A DNA stretch of 64,000 nt from Flexistipes sinusarabici DSM 4947 (GTDB taxonomy: Bacteria > Chrysiogenota > Deferribacteres > Deferribacterales > Flexistipitaceae): contig NC_015672.1 of assembly GCF_000218625.1 (NCBI RefSeq), positions 2,269,451 to 2,333,450 on the forward strand, in the 5' to 3' direction. The notes under the pieces were generated by a model, which saw only the letters and a program-made list of their open reading frames with translations, was not told the origin of the DNA and ran no database searches. A program made the position numbers and the translations under genes. Shown in pieces: positions 1-7,251 of the stretch; the first letter of the stretch is position 1, and each line of letters begins with the position of its first letter.

Positions 1-321
1 CATGCTTTCTGTTTTTGAAAAATACCTACTGATGCTGGAACTATCCGGGATATCTTCAATACCGCTGATATAGCTTAAAACCTTATCAAAAGAAAGTTTG
101 TCGATATCACTGAAACTCCTGCCACCGCATATCATCGATAGAATAACAGGAATTATTTTAGAAGATGGCGGTTTGCCTCTGTTAGAGCCTGGATGATCAA
201 GTTCTTTATCAAGGAAATCTCGGATGCCCATCTTATCTAACAGTGGGATTAACAAAGATATTCCACCAAATGGGGTAATTTTATCATTGCTTCTTTCTAA
301 TTTGTAGTTTAGTTTGCTCAT
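1..321 (-). CDS. IS1380-family transposase, N-terminal part
   Basis: This is the first 107 codons of the same DDE transposase seen complete at 11710-13029 and 17466-18785. It starts at an ATG with AGGTGACTTACA just upstream. Only the N-terminal region, including the ITPFGGISLL motif typical of IS1380-type proteins, lies in the window. The catalytic part is outside, so activity of this copy cannot be judged. Confidence 0.9.
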   Translation of the reverse strand, partial: MSKLNYKLERSNDKITPFGGISLLIPLLDKMGIRDFLDKELDHPGSNRGKPPSSKIIPVILSMICGGRSFSDIDKLSFDKVLSYISGIEDIPDSSSISRYFSKTESM

Positions 322-416
322 TGTAAGTCACCTTTTTGGTTGTGGTTTTTGTTTTCTTAAAACCTTAATCTACAACATCTTAAAGGTGGCTTGCAACTCC
401 TAATGCAATCTTAAAG
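1..416 (-). mobile_element. IS1380-type insertion sequence, copy A (partial, cut by window edge)
   Basis: These 416 bases look identical, at a constant offset of 18464, to the end of the complete copy at 17262-18880. The outer end reads TGCAATCTTAAAG, matching the terminal inverted repeat of the other two copies. The element runs off the left window edge, so its other end and its left flank cannot be seen. The flank just outside the end is TGAAA. Confidence 0.92.
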
Positions 417-557
417 TGAAACGGGGAGATAGTGAAGTAGTGAGATGGAGAAATGGCACTGACACAGAATTTTTTACGAGGTCAACTTCAGATCTCTCAA
501 CCTTTGCCTCTGCCTTTACCTTAATCCTATCACCCATAACCCATAATCCATCACGAA
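417..557. repeat. Degenerate heptamer repeat array between IS copy A and the permease gene
   Basis: The spacer reads as imperfect 7-base units. Near the IS they are GATAGTGAAGTAGTGAGAT-like, and towards the gene ATCACCC, ATAACCC, ATAATCC, ATCACGA, ATCACTC, ATCACGC. The unit drifts gradually in sequence while keeping the 7-base spacing. The array continues into the last codons of the permease gene. Similar arrays occur near 30480, 34890, 46880, 55435 and 63490. Confidence 0.6.
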
Positions 558-1616
558 TCACTCATCACGCCTTACGGCATCTCCCGGTGAGTAGAAATAA
601 TTCATAAAAACGACCTTGATAAATGCAGCAACCGGCAGCGAAATAATCATCCCTGCAATCCCCAGCAGATAACCGCCCAATATGAGAGAAAAAATCACCG
701 CTGTGGGGTGGAGTCCCAATGAACCGCCCACGAGCTTGGGTGTAATAAAGTTACTTTCCAGAAACTGCACTATCGTAAAACCAATAACCACATACAGAGG
801 ATGCCACAGATCAAAATACTGGAAATAAGCTGCAATAAGCGAGGTAACAAAACCTATAATAAAACCCAGATAAGGAACAATACTCAAAATACCGGAAATC
901 ACCCCTATACCGACAGCCCCCTTAATGCCTGAAATCAGCAGTGCTGTAGTATAAAGAACTGCCAGAATAAGACTTACCGCCAGCTGCCCCCTGAAATATC
1001 TGCTCAAAATAGAATTAAATTCTTTTGCATGGGGTTTAATATCAAAAGAAAACTTCTGCTCGGCCAAATCCAGTCCTTTTGCCATAAGTCTGTCAAAATC
1101 GCGTAAAAAGTAAAATATCAAAATCGGCACAAGAGAATAGGAAACAATCTGCCCTACAAAACCGAAAACTGATGAATATACCGATGCAAACGTTTGAAAA
1201 AACATCGAGGAAATTTTACCGGCTTTACCCTTTAAAAAATTAACCACTTCCTGATAGGTTAGTTCCAGTCCGTCAGAATGTGTATATTTCTGTATCAGCT
1301 CCACAAGCTGACCGAAATAGTGAGGCAGTTTATCAATGAGAAAAGCAATCTCCCTGTATATCACAGGCAATAAAAATATTAAAAGCACGGATATAATACC
1401 GCCAACAAGCAGGAAGATCAGCAAAATTGCAAAACTTCTGCCTATCCGGTACTGCTCCATTTTGTCAACAAGGGGATCAAGCAGATAAGCAATAAAAAAA
1501 GATATGGCAAAAGGCGCCAATATCCCCTGAATTTTAAAAATCAGAAATATAAGAAGAAGCGAACCGAGAATGATAAGGACATTTTTCAGATCGAGCTGTA
1601 TATTAACGAGCTTCAT
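558..1616 (-). CDS. AI-2E family (PerM-type) membrane transporter
   Basis: This 352-residue protein is mostly hydrophobic, with about seven or eight predicted membrane segments and an N-terminal hairpin of two helices. The central soluble loop and the C-terminal run of glycine-rich helices are typical of the AI-2 exporter/PerM family (COG0628). Members export diverse small molecules or act as Na+/H+ antiporters, so the substrate is unknown. It starts 3 bp after the transaldolase gene and is probably last in the rpmH-yidC operon. The last eight residues (GDAVRRDE) and the stop are encoded by the heptamer repeat that follows, which suggests that the repeat replaced the original 3' end. Confidence 0.85.
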   Translation of the reverse strand: MKLVNIQLDLKNVLIILGSLLLIFLIFKIQGILAPFAISFFIAYLLDPLVDKMEQYRIGRSFAILLIFLLVGGIISVLLIFLLPVIYREIAFLIDKLPHYFGQLVELIQKYTHSDGLELTYQEVVNFLKGKAGKISSMFFQTFASVYSSVFGFVGQIVSYSLVPILIFYFLRDFDRLMAKGLDLAEQKFSFDIKPHAKEFNSILSRYFRGQLAVSLILAVLYTTALLISGIKGAVGIGVISGILSIVPYLGFIIGFVTSLIAAYFQYFDLWHPLYVVIGFTIVQFLESNFITPKLVGGSLGLHPTAVIFSLILGGYLLGIAGMIISLPVAAFIKVVFMNYFYSPGDAVRRDE

Positions 1617-1619
1617 TAT

Positions 1620-2264
1620 TTATTTCTTGGTACTTTCCCAATCGGCCATAAATTTTTCAATACCTATATCTGTAAGAGGGTGCTTAACAAGTTGCTTCAT
1701 CACCTTATGAGGAATGGTCGCAATATCAATTCCGAGTGAAACGGCTCTCTCAACATGGAACGTATTCCTGATACTGGCAGCAATCACTTCCGTTTCAAAG
1801 CCATACTCACATATCAGATCCATACATTTAGCAGCAATTTCCATTCCGTCATGGCCTATATCATCCAGTCTTCCAACAAAAGGACTTATATACCTTGCCC
1901 CTGCTTTGCAGGCCAGCAGTGCCTGATTGGGAGAAAAAATAAGGGTCATGTTTACCGGAATCCCTTTTTCCTTAAGACTTTTCGTAGCTTTCAACCCTTC
2001 TTCAGTGCAAGGAATTTTCACAACAATATCTTTATCTATCTTTGAAAGGTCTATCCCTTCCTGAACCATTTCTTCAGTCTCTGTGCTCAAAACCTCAGCA
2101 CTTATGGGCCCCTTAACAATTTCACATATCTCTTTAATTCTATCAATAAAATCCACACCTTCCTTTGCAATTAGGGAAGGATTAGTGGTAACTCCGTCAA
2201 CTAGTCCCAATTCCGCCATTTCTTTAATCTGTTCCAGGTTAGCGGTATCTAAAAATATCTTCAT
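1620..2264 (-). CDS. tal: Transaldolase, small TalC/MipB type
   Basis: This 214-residue cytosolic enzyme belongs to the short transaldolase/fructose-6-phosphate aldolase family. The N-terminal [15 protein letters not shown] and the TTNPSL motif (residues 26-31) are diagnostic. The Schiff-base lysine is K83 in VVKIPCT. The family moves a dihydroxyacetone unit between sugar phosphates in the non-oxidative pentose phosphate pathway. The start overlaps the YHS gene stop by 4 bp, so the genes are translationally coupled. Aldolase rather than transaldolase activity cannot be excluded by sequence alone. Confidence 0.93.
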   Translation of the reverse strand: MKIFLDTANLEQIKEMAELGLVDGVTTNPSLIAKEGVDFIDRIKEICEIVKGPISAEVLSTETEEMVQEGIDLSKIDKDIVVKIPCTEEGLKATKSLKEKGIPVNMTLIFSPNQALLACKAGARYISPFVGRLDDIGHDGMEIAAKCMDLICEYGFETEVIAASIRNTFHVERAVSLGIDIATIPHKVMKQLVKHPLTDIGIEKFMADWESTKK

Positions 2265-2524
2265 TTCTTACCTCCGTTTTTCATTTGCTCGATAAAGGAA
2301 TCCCTGCATCCCTGGGAGCAAAAATAGTAAACCCTGTCATAATATTTTACCTTAAAAGGTGTGTCCATTTCCACAAAAGTATTACAAACCGGATCTTTAA
2401 CCAGCTCAACAGGGGAATCGTCTTCTTCTTTTTTGCTGCGGCCGAACAGTTTTTCCTTGTTTTTTCTGAAAAATGAAAAACCGAAATAAGCAGCCGCGCC
2501 TAAGATTATCAGCTTAAACAGCAT
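2261..2524 (-). CDS. Membrane-anchored YHS-domain protein
   Basis: This 87-residue protein has one N-terminal hydrophobic helix (residues 2-19), a charged linker, and a short YHS/TRASH-like domain with C47 (DPVCNTF), C69 and C73 (FCSQGC). Such domains bind metal ions, usually copper, or act as small metal-sensing modules. No partner ATPase or oxidase is adjacent. It sits between jag and tal, overlapping both slightly, so it is co-expressed with the membrane insertion genes. The role is not known. Confidence 0.75.
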   Translation of the reverse strand: MLFKLIILGAAAYFGFSFFRKNKEKLFGRSKKEEDDSPVELVKDPVCNTFVEMDTPFKVKYYDRVYYFCSQGCRDSFIEQMKNGGKK

Positions 2525-3170
2525 TATTTTTTCTTTTTCTCCTCGGTTTATCAGGCACTATAAATATCGTCTTGATATTACCGCTTCCGTAGCTTTCCGT
2601 TCTGACACCCTTGGTTTCCTTAAGTGCAAGATGTATCTCTTTTCTGATTATTGTCACCAATGAGGCCATTTTTTCCGTTTTACCGGTTTTTTTGACACGC
2701 TCTGCCAAATTTAAGGCTTTTTCTTTCAAATGCTTAACAACTCTGCTCCTGTAATTTTCCACATCGACAATAACCTGCAAATCGCTGTCTTCCTCAATAC
2801 CAAGCATTTTGTCCAACAGGTACTGCAACGCATTCAAAGTCTGAGCCATTTTACCTATAATCAGATTGGAATCTTCGGAAAAAATGTTAAGAATATATTC
2901 AGAGTGGTTATCTATTACCTCTATTCGGTAATCATCAAAGCCGCTCTTTTCAAGGATTTCAGAAAGAATGAGTTTAGCCTGTCTTTTGTAGTATTCCTTG
3001 TCATTAAAATATATTTTCACATGGTAATTCTTTTTCCCGAACCCCAAAAATCCTTTGTTGCCTTCTTCCAAAACATCATATTCAATATATTTTTTAGGAA
3101 CGTCATGTTCCATTATAAATTTATTTATTGCATCCTCAACTGAGGGAGCTTCTATCTCATAATACTTCAT
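2514..3170 (-). CDS. jag: Jag/KhpB RNA-binding protein (SpoIIIJ-associated)
   Basis: The protein has an N-terminal Jag domain (MKYYEIEAPSVEDAI), a central KH domain around residues 75-150 and a C-terminal R3H domain. Jag/KhpB binds RNA and is almost always encoded next to yidC. I chose the ATG at 3170, preceded by GAGGTGATT, over an in-frame ATG at 3191 inside the yidC stop region. The predicted length is 218 residues. It overlaps the YHS gene by 11 bp at its 3' end. Confidence 0.9.
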   Translation of the reverse strand: MKYYEIEAPSVEDAINKFIMEHDVPKKYIEYDVLEEGNKGFLGFGKKNYHVKIYFNDKEYYKRQAKLILSEILEKSGFDDYRIEVIDNHSEYILNIFSEDSNLIIGKMAQTLNALQYLLDKMLGIEEDSDLQVIVDVENYRSRVVKHLKEKALNLAERVKKTGKTEKMASLVTIIRKEIHLALKETKGVRTESYGSGNIKTIFIVPDKPRRKRKNNAV

Positions 3171-3180
3171 AATCACCTCG

Positions 3181-4731
3181 TCATTTAGCACTAACTTTTC
3201 TGTTAATAAAATACTGCTGAATTATAGTAAGCACATTATTGGTCAACCAGTAAATAACAAGTCCCGCCGGAAAGTTAAGGAATATAAATGTAAATACAAG
3301 TGGCAGGAACATAAAAATCTTCTGCTGCTTCGGATCGCCGCCTGTAGGAGTCATTTTTTGCTGCAGGAACATCGAAAGCCCCATCAAAATGGGTGTAATA
3401 AAATAAGGGTCTTTCTGCGAAAGGTCTGTAAGCCAGAAAATAAATGGCGAGCCTTTCAATTCAATAGATACAAGAAGAGTTCTGTAAAGGGCGATAAAAA
3501 TGGGTATCTGTATAACCATCGGCAGACAGCCGCCCATGGGATTGGCACCATGTTTCTTATAAAGATCCATCATGGCCGCATTCATTTTCTGAGGCTCACC
3601 TTTAAACTTCTCCCTGATCTTGGTCATTTCAGGCTGGAGAACCTGCATCTTCTTCATTGATGTCATACTTTTCTGGGTCAAGGGGTAAGTCAGAATCTTA
3701 ATTACGAAGGTAAGCATAATAATTGCAAGACCGTAATTTCCCATAAAACCATATGTAAAATTCAAAATTTTCAGCATCGGTACAGAAAGAAAAGAGAAAA
3801 TTCCGAATTGTATACTCTCTTCAAGCTCAAATTTATTGGAACTTAGCAAATCATATTCTTTGGGGCCGACAAAAACAGGGAACGTAGTAACACTCTTATC
3901 CAGAGGATTTACAATCACTTCCTTCGATCCTTTGACGACTGCCTTAGAGTCCCCTTTGGATTCGATTGCAGCTTTTGTGAGACCGCCGTTCATGGCGGAA
4001 AAAAGAAAATATTTCGAAGTGTAACCAAGCCATGAAGGGTTATCCACATTTATCGGTTCTTCAACATCCTCAGGATCTTCTTTTGTAACCTGTTTTCCGT
4101 TAAAAATAAGAGGGCCGCTAAACATATATTTGGAATCTTCAAAACCCTTGCCGAGACCGGGCCCGATAACTACACCCAGTGATGTCTGAATCGTCTGATC
4201 GCTGATATTGGAAATGGTAACCTTCAAATCAAAGAAATAGCTGTCTTTTTTTATAATGTAGGTTTTATTGATTACGATATCTTTGGTTTCACCAACAAAC
4301 TGCACTTCATATCTGTTGTTAAATTCTTTTAAAGTATGCTTATAGCCGGAGACAGATGCGCTTAGTACATTCAAATAATCCCCGTTTTCTGATTTAAAAA
4401 TTAAATCGGGAAACTCTTTGTCTTTATACTGAAGAATTGTTGCAGTATAAATATTGCCTGTGTCCGAATTGAAAGTAATTTTAAGATTGTTTGTCTTAAC
4501 ATTGAATGTTTTTACCTGAGTCTTCTCTTCTTCTTTTGTACTGTCCAGCTTCTTAACATCAATGCTTTCAGATGTCTGCTCAGCAGGCTCTTTTTGGGCT
4601 GATTCACTGCCGGTGGTTTCAGTTTGCGTCTGGTTATCCGTCTGTATAACGGGAGTCGGTGCGTAAAAATACTGAAATATCAGCAGTACCAGAATACTGA
4701 GACCGATTGCTAATACTGTTCTTTTATCCAT
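3181..4731 (-). CDS. yidC: Membrane protein insertase YidC
   Basis: This is a 516-residue Gram-negative-type YidC. It has an N-terminal membrane helix (MDKRTVLAIGLSILVLLIF), a Ser/Glu/Thr-rich linker, a large periplasmic beta domain (about residues 75-310) and the conserved C-terminal core of five helices, including NPMGGCLPM and a final LTNNVLTIIQQYF. It inserts inner-membrane proteins alone or with Sec. It lies in the classic rpmH-rnpA-yidD-yidC-jag order. The large periplasmic domain indicates a diderm cell. Confidence 0.97.
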   Translation of the reverse strand: MDKRTVLAIGLSILVLLIFQYFYAPTPVIQTDNQTQTETTGSESAQKEPAEQTSESIDVKKLDSTKEEEKTQVKTFNVKTNNLKITFNSDTGNIYTATILQYKDKEFPDLIFKSENGDYLNVLSASVSGYKHTLKEFNNRYEVQFVGETKDIVINKTYIIKKDSYFFDLKVTISNISDQTIQTSLGVVIGPGLGKGFEDSKYMFSGPLIFNGKQVTKEDPEDVEEPINVDNPSWLGYTSKYFLFSAMNGGLTKAAIESKGDSKAVVKGSKEVIVNPLDKSVTTFPVFVGPKEYDLLSSNKFELEESIQFGIFSFLSVPMLKILNFTYGFMGNYGLAIIMLTFVIKILTYPLTQKSMTSMKKMQVLQPEMTKIREKFKGEPQKMNAAMMDLYKKHGANPMGGCLPMVIQIPIFIALYRTLLVSIELKGSPFIFWLTDLSQKDPYFITPILMGLSMFLQQKMTPTGGDPKQQKIFMFLPLVFTFIFLNFPAGLVIYWLTNNVLTIIQQYFINRKVSAK

Positions 4732-4753
4732 AAAACTCCTTCCTCCAGGTTAA

Positions 4754-4993
4754 TCATTTAACAGGATCAAATCCGCCTTTGCTGTATGGGTGGCACCTCA
4801 GGATTCTCCACAAGGATAAGATCACGCCTTTAAATATGCCCTTTTTAACAATTGCTTCTTTAGCATAAGCCGAGCAGGTGGGGTAAAATCTGCAATTCCT
4901 TCCTAAAAAAGGGGATAATAATTTTTGATATAACGATATTGATTTAAGCAAAAACTTTTTTACAGACGTTATGAAAATCTTTTTCAAGCTCAT
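4754..4993 (-). CDS. yidD: Membrane protein insertion efficiency factor YidD
   Basis: This 79-residue protein carries the family signature RNCRFYPTCSAYAKEAI and a following RCHPYSKGGFDPV. YidD is a small amphipathic protein at the inner membrane that aids YidC-dependent insertion. Its start overlaps the end of rnpA by 50 bp in another frame, a common arrangement in this cluster. It is slightly longer at the N-terminus than the minimal family domain. Confidence 0.95.
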   Translation of the reverse strand: MSLKKIFITSVKKFLLKSISLYQKLLSPFLGRNCRFYPTCSAYAKEAIVKKGIFKGVILSLWRILRCHPYSKGGFDPVK

Positions 4994-5282
4994 TATAATT
5001 CACCCTTACTGCTCCGGCCAAAGCAACTACTACAACGTTAGTATCTTCAGGTAATACAGATTTGTTTGTGCGATAAATCTCCCTTAAACGGCGCTTAATT
5101 TTGTTTCGAACTACGGCTTTTTTACTCACTTTTTTGCTGACAACTACACCGAATTTCCTTGTATCGCCGGAAACAGAAAACATTAACAAGTATTTCCCTT
5201 TGTATTTGGTTCCATTCTGAAAAACAAATTTAAAATCCGAAGCTTTCAGCAGCCTCTCATTTTTGGGTAATCGCTCATCCAT
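4944..5282 (-). CDS. rnpA: Ribonuclease P protein component
   Basis: This 112-residue basic protein has the RNase P protein signature RNKIKRRLREIYR (around residues 59-71). With the RNA subunit, which is not in this window, it removes 5' leaders from pre-tRNAs. The start lies 3 bp after the rpmH stop, and the end overlaps yidD. Confidence 0.95.
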   Translation of the reverse strand: MDERLPKNERLLKASDFKFVFQNGTKYKGKYLLMFSVSGDTRKFGVVVSKKVSKKAVVRNKIKRRLREIYRTNKSVLPEDTNVVVVALAGAVRVNYNELEKDFHNVCKKVFA

Positions 5283-5285
5283 TCA

Positions 5286-5429
5286 TCAAATTGCCAGACG
5301 TTTGCGCCCCTTTGCCCTTCTTCTGCTCAATACCTGCTTGCCGCCGCGGGTTTTCATACGGGCACGAAAGCCCTGTTTACGCTTCTTCTTGATATTCGTC
5401 GGTTTTTTCATTGTACGAATCTGAGACAT
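5286..5429 (-). CDS. rpmH: 50S ribosomal protein L34
   Basis: This 47-residue ORF encodes [18 protein letters not shown] followed by [16 protein letters not shown] and a basic C-terminus, the L34 pattern. I chose the ATG at 5429 because GGAGGAATAG precedes it and the IRT residues align with the KRT start of other L34 proteins. An internal ATG at 5411 is less likely. It is the first gene of the minus-strand operon and sits directly under a consensus promoter. Confidence 0.94.
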   Translation of the reverse strand: MSQIRTMKKPTNIKKKRKQGFRARMKTRGGKQVLSRRRAKGRKRLAI

Positions 5430-5463
5430 CTATTCCTCCACTTCTCAATTTTTAAAGAGTGCG

Positions 5464-5492
5464 ATTATAGCCACGCCCTTCTTGTTTGTCAA
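5464..5492 (-). promoter_or_regulatory. Consensus sigma-70 promoter for rpmH-rnpA-yidD-yidC-jag
   Basis: On the minus strand, TTGACA (5487-5492) and TATAAT (5464-5469) are separated by exactly 17 bases. Both hexamers match the consensus perfectly. The -10 box lies 34 bp upstream of the rpmH start codon. Confidence 0.88.
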
Positions 5493-5618
5493 CATAATGA
5501 GGATAAATTTAACACAATTTTTATAAGCTTTTCAATCAAAAAGAAATATTGTTAAATAACATCCGGTTAATCGGCAAAAAAGCGGAAAGAATCTGCGCCC
5601 GTTTTTTGCTGTTAATAG

Positions 5619-5647
5619 TTGACATCCTGAGCAAAAATCTGTATACA
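5619..5647 (+). promoter_or_regulatory. Promoter of tRNA-Leu(CAA)
   Basis: TTGACA (5619-5624) and TATACA (5642-5647) are separated by 17 bases. The -10 box lies 19 bp before the first tRNA base. Confidence 0.8.
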
Positions 5648-5666
5648 CTCGGTTACTATCTGCTAT

Positions 5667-5750
5667 GCCGGAGTGGTGGAATTGGTAGACGCGCCGGACT
5701 CAAAATCCGGTGGGGTCAAACCCGTGCGAGTTCGATTCTCGCCTCCGGCA
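5667..5750 (+). tRNA. tRNA-Leu (anticodon CAA)
   Basis: The acceptor arms GCCGGAG and CTCCGGC pair fully. The anticodon loop CTCAAAA gives CAA, the D loop has GGTAGAC, a long variable arm is present as in class II tRNAs, and the T arm reads GTTCGATTC. CCA is not encoded. A leucine tRNA 3' end is a common integration site, and the next genes are accessory. Confidence 0.96.
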
Positions 5751-6216
5751 CTCTTTCTTACCAATAATTTACAAAATCCCTTGCTCTTTTTAATAAAACT
5801 CAAAAATCTTTCTGGATACATTTTTTGGATACATTTGAAAACGAAGATAATAACTCCTGTATTTCTAATCATACAATGACCTCAAATTGGCTTAAAATAA
5901 AGAATACAGCCAAACAGGCCTATATCGATTTGGAGAAATAATATGATTCACTTTTAAAAATGTAAGCTTTACAGAAAGAACATTGCGCTATTTAAATAGC
6001 TAAAATTTGAGATGCCAAATAGCAGAAAAACAAATAATGTATTTTTTGTACACAGCTTTGCCATATTCTTAAATTTTAAAGATACAAAATCACAGAAAGT
6101 GATGAACATTATTAGAAACAAGCTTGACGGATAATACATTAAATGTAAAAATATGTTATGAAAAAGCCTAAAGACTGCATTCTCAGAACTTTAAAAAACT
6201 GCATATTATCTTAGAA
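5751..6216. other. AT-rich spacer between tRNA-Leu and the methyltransferase cassette
   Basis: No convincing gene is present. A tandem TGGATACATTT repeat occurs near 5812-5838. An open stretch ends at 5940 (reading ...WLKIKNTAKQAYIDLEK), too short to identify. It could be debris of an integrated element, but I found no integrase motif and no second copy of the tRNA 3' end. Confidence 0.4.
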
Positions 6217-7251
6217 ATGCAAAATTATGACGAAATTATAAAAAAAGAACTATATAATACAAAATATGGTAGATTATTTGTTGGTGACTCTGTTGAGTTG
6301 TCAAAGTCATATCTGTGCAGATACTATAAGAATAAATTCAATTTGATAATCACTTCACCTCCATTTCCACTAAACAACAAAAAGCGTTACGGAAATCTTC
6401 AGGGGAATGAATACTACGAATGGTTCATTAAATTAGCTCCAATATTCTCAAGCCTACTAACTGATGACGGCTCTCTTGTTATAGAGATTGGAAATGCATG
6501 GGAACAAGGTCGTCCAGTGCAATCATTGTTACACTTAGAATGTCTGTTAGGATTAGTTAAAAATCAGCATGCCGATTTACGTTTGATTCAGGAATTTGTT
6601 TGTTATAATCCATCACGCCTTCCTTCACCAGCCCAATGGGTAACAATCAATCGAATTAGGACTGTTGATAGTTATACACACGTTTGGTGGATTGCAAAAA
6701 GTGATTTTCCCAAGGCTGATAACACAAAAGTACTACGTCCTTATTCAAAAAAAATGCTACGTTTAATTGATAAAAAAAAGTTTAATGCCGGCAAACGACC
6801 TTCTGAACACAAAATTAGTCAAAAAGCTTTTGCAAAAAATAATGGAGGCAGTATTGCTCACAACCTTTTTGAATTAGAAACACTTGATCCATCTCGTGAG
6901 GTTCGCTTGCCTCATAACGTTTTAAGTTTTTCCAATTCTATATCAAATGACTACTATCTGAAAAGATGCAGAAGTGATAATATATCTCCACATCCAGCAC
7001 GCATGCATAGTGGACTTGTAAATTTTTTCATAGAATTTCTTACCAGAGAAAATGATCTTGTTCTCGATCCTTTTGCTGGTAGCAATACAACAGGCTATTG
7101 TGCAGAAAAGCTTAAAAGAAAATGGATATCCATTGAAGCTGATAGTGGATATGCTCATAACTCAATCATTCGTTTTGAAGAACCGAGTTTCGATTCAAAA
7201 TTAAAAGTTAGTACTCATTTAGGAGGTGATAGTGTTAGAAAACAAACTTAA
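6217..7251 (+). CDS. DNA methyltransferase, N4-cytosine type (beta class)
   Basis: This 344-residue protein has the catalytic motif SPPF at residues 47-50 (context LIITSPPF) and the SAM-binding motif DPFAGS at 284-289 near the C-terminus. That order defines the beta class. The Ser-Pro-Pro-aromatic form points to N4-cytosine methylation, whereas adenine enzymes normally have DPPY. An HPARM element precedes the SAM motif, as in related enzymes. No nuclease domain is fused. The stop lies 20 bp inside the next gene, so it is co-transcribed with the HerA and NurA genes. Its likely role is to mark host DNA. The ribosome site is weak, so the start is somewhat uncertain. Confidence 0.9.
   Translation: MQNYDEIIKKELYNTKYGRLFVGDSVELSKSYLCRYYKNKFNLIITSPPFPLNNKKRYGNLQGNEYYEWFIKLAPIFSSLLTDDGSLVIEIGNAWEQGRPVQSLLHLECLLGLVKNQHADLRLIQEFVCYNPSRLPSPAQWVTINRIRTVDSYTHVWWIAKSDFPKADNTKVLRPYSKKMLRLIDKKKFNAGKRPSEHKISQKAFAKNNGGSIAHNLFELETLDPSREVRLPHNVLSFSNSISNDYYLKRCRSDNISPHPARMHSGLVNFFIEFLTRENDLVLDPFAGSNTTGYCAEKLKRKWISIEADSGYAHNSIIRFEEPSFDSKLKVSTHLGGDSVRKQT

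Noticed and set aside
416-607. 63-residue ORF in the spacer after IS copy A
   Set aside because: It reads through the heptamer repeat and overlaps the permease gene on the other strand; the sequence is low-complexity with no ribosome site.
5430-5666. Possible replication origin beside rpmH
   Set aside because: rpmH often lies near dnaA and oriC, but here the upstream neighbour is a tRNA. No dnaA gene and no cluster of DnaA boxes is visible.
5673-5879. Open frames on both strands across tRNA-Leu
   Set aside because: They translate the tRNA itself (VELVDAPDSKSGG-type and NRTRTGLTPP-type peptides), a well-known false protein.
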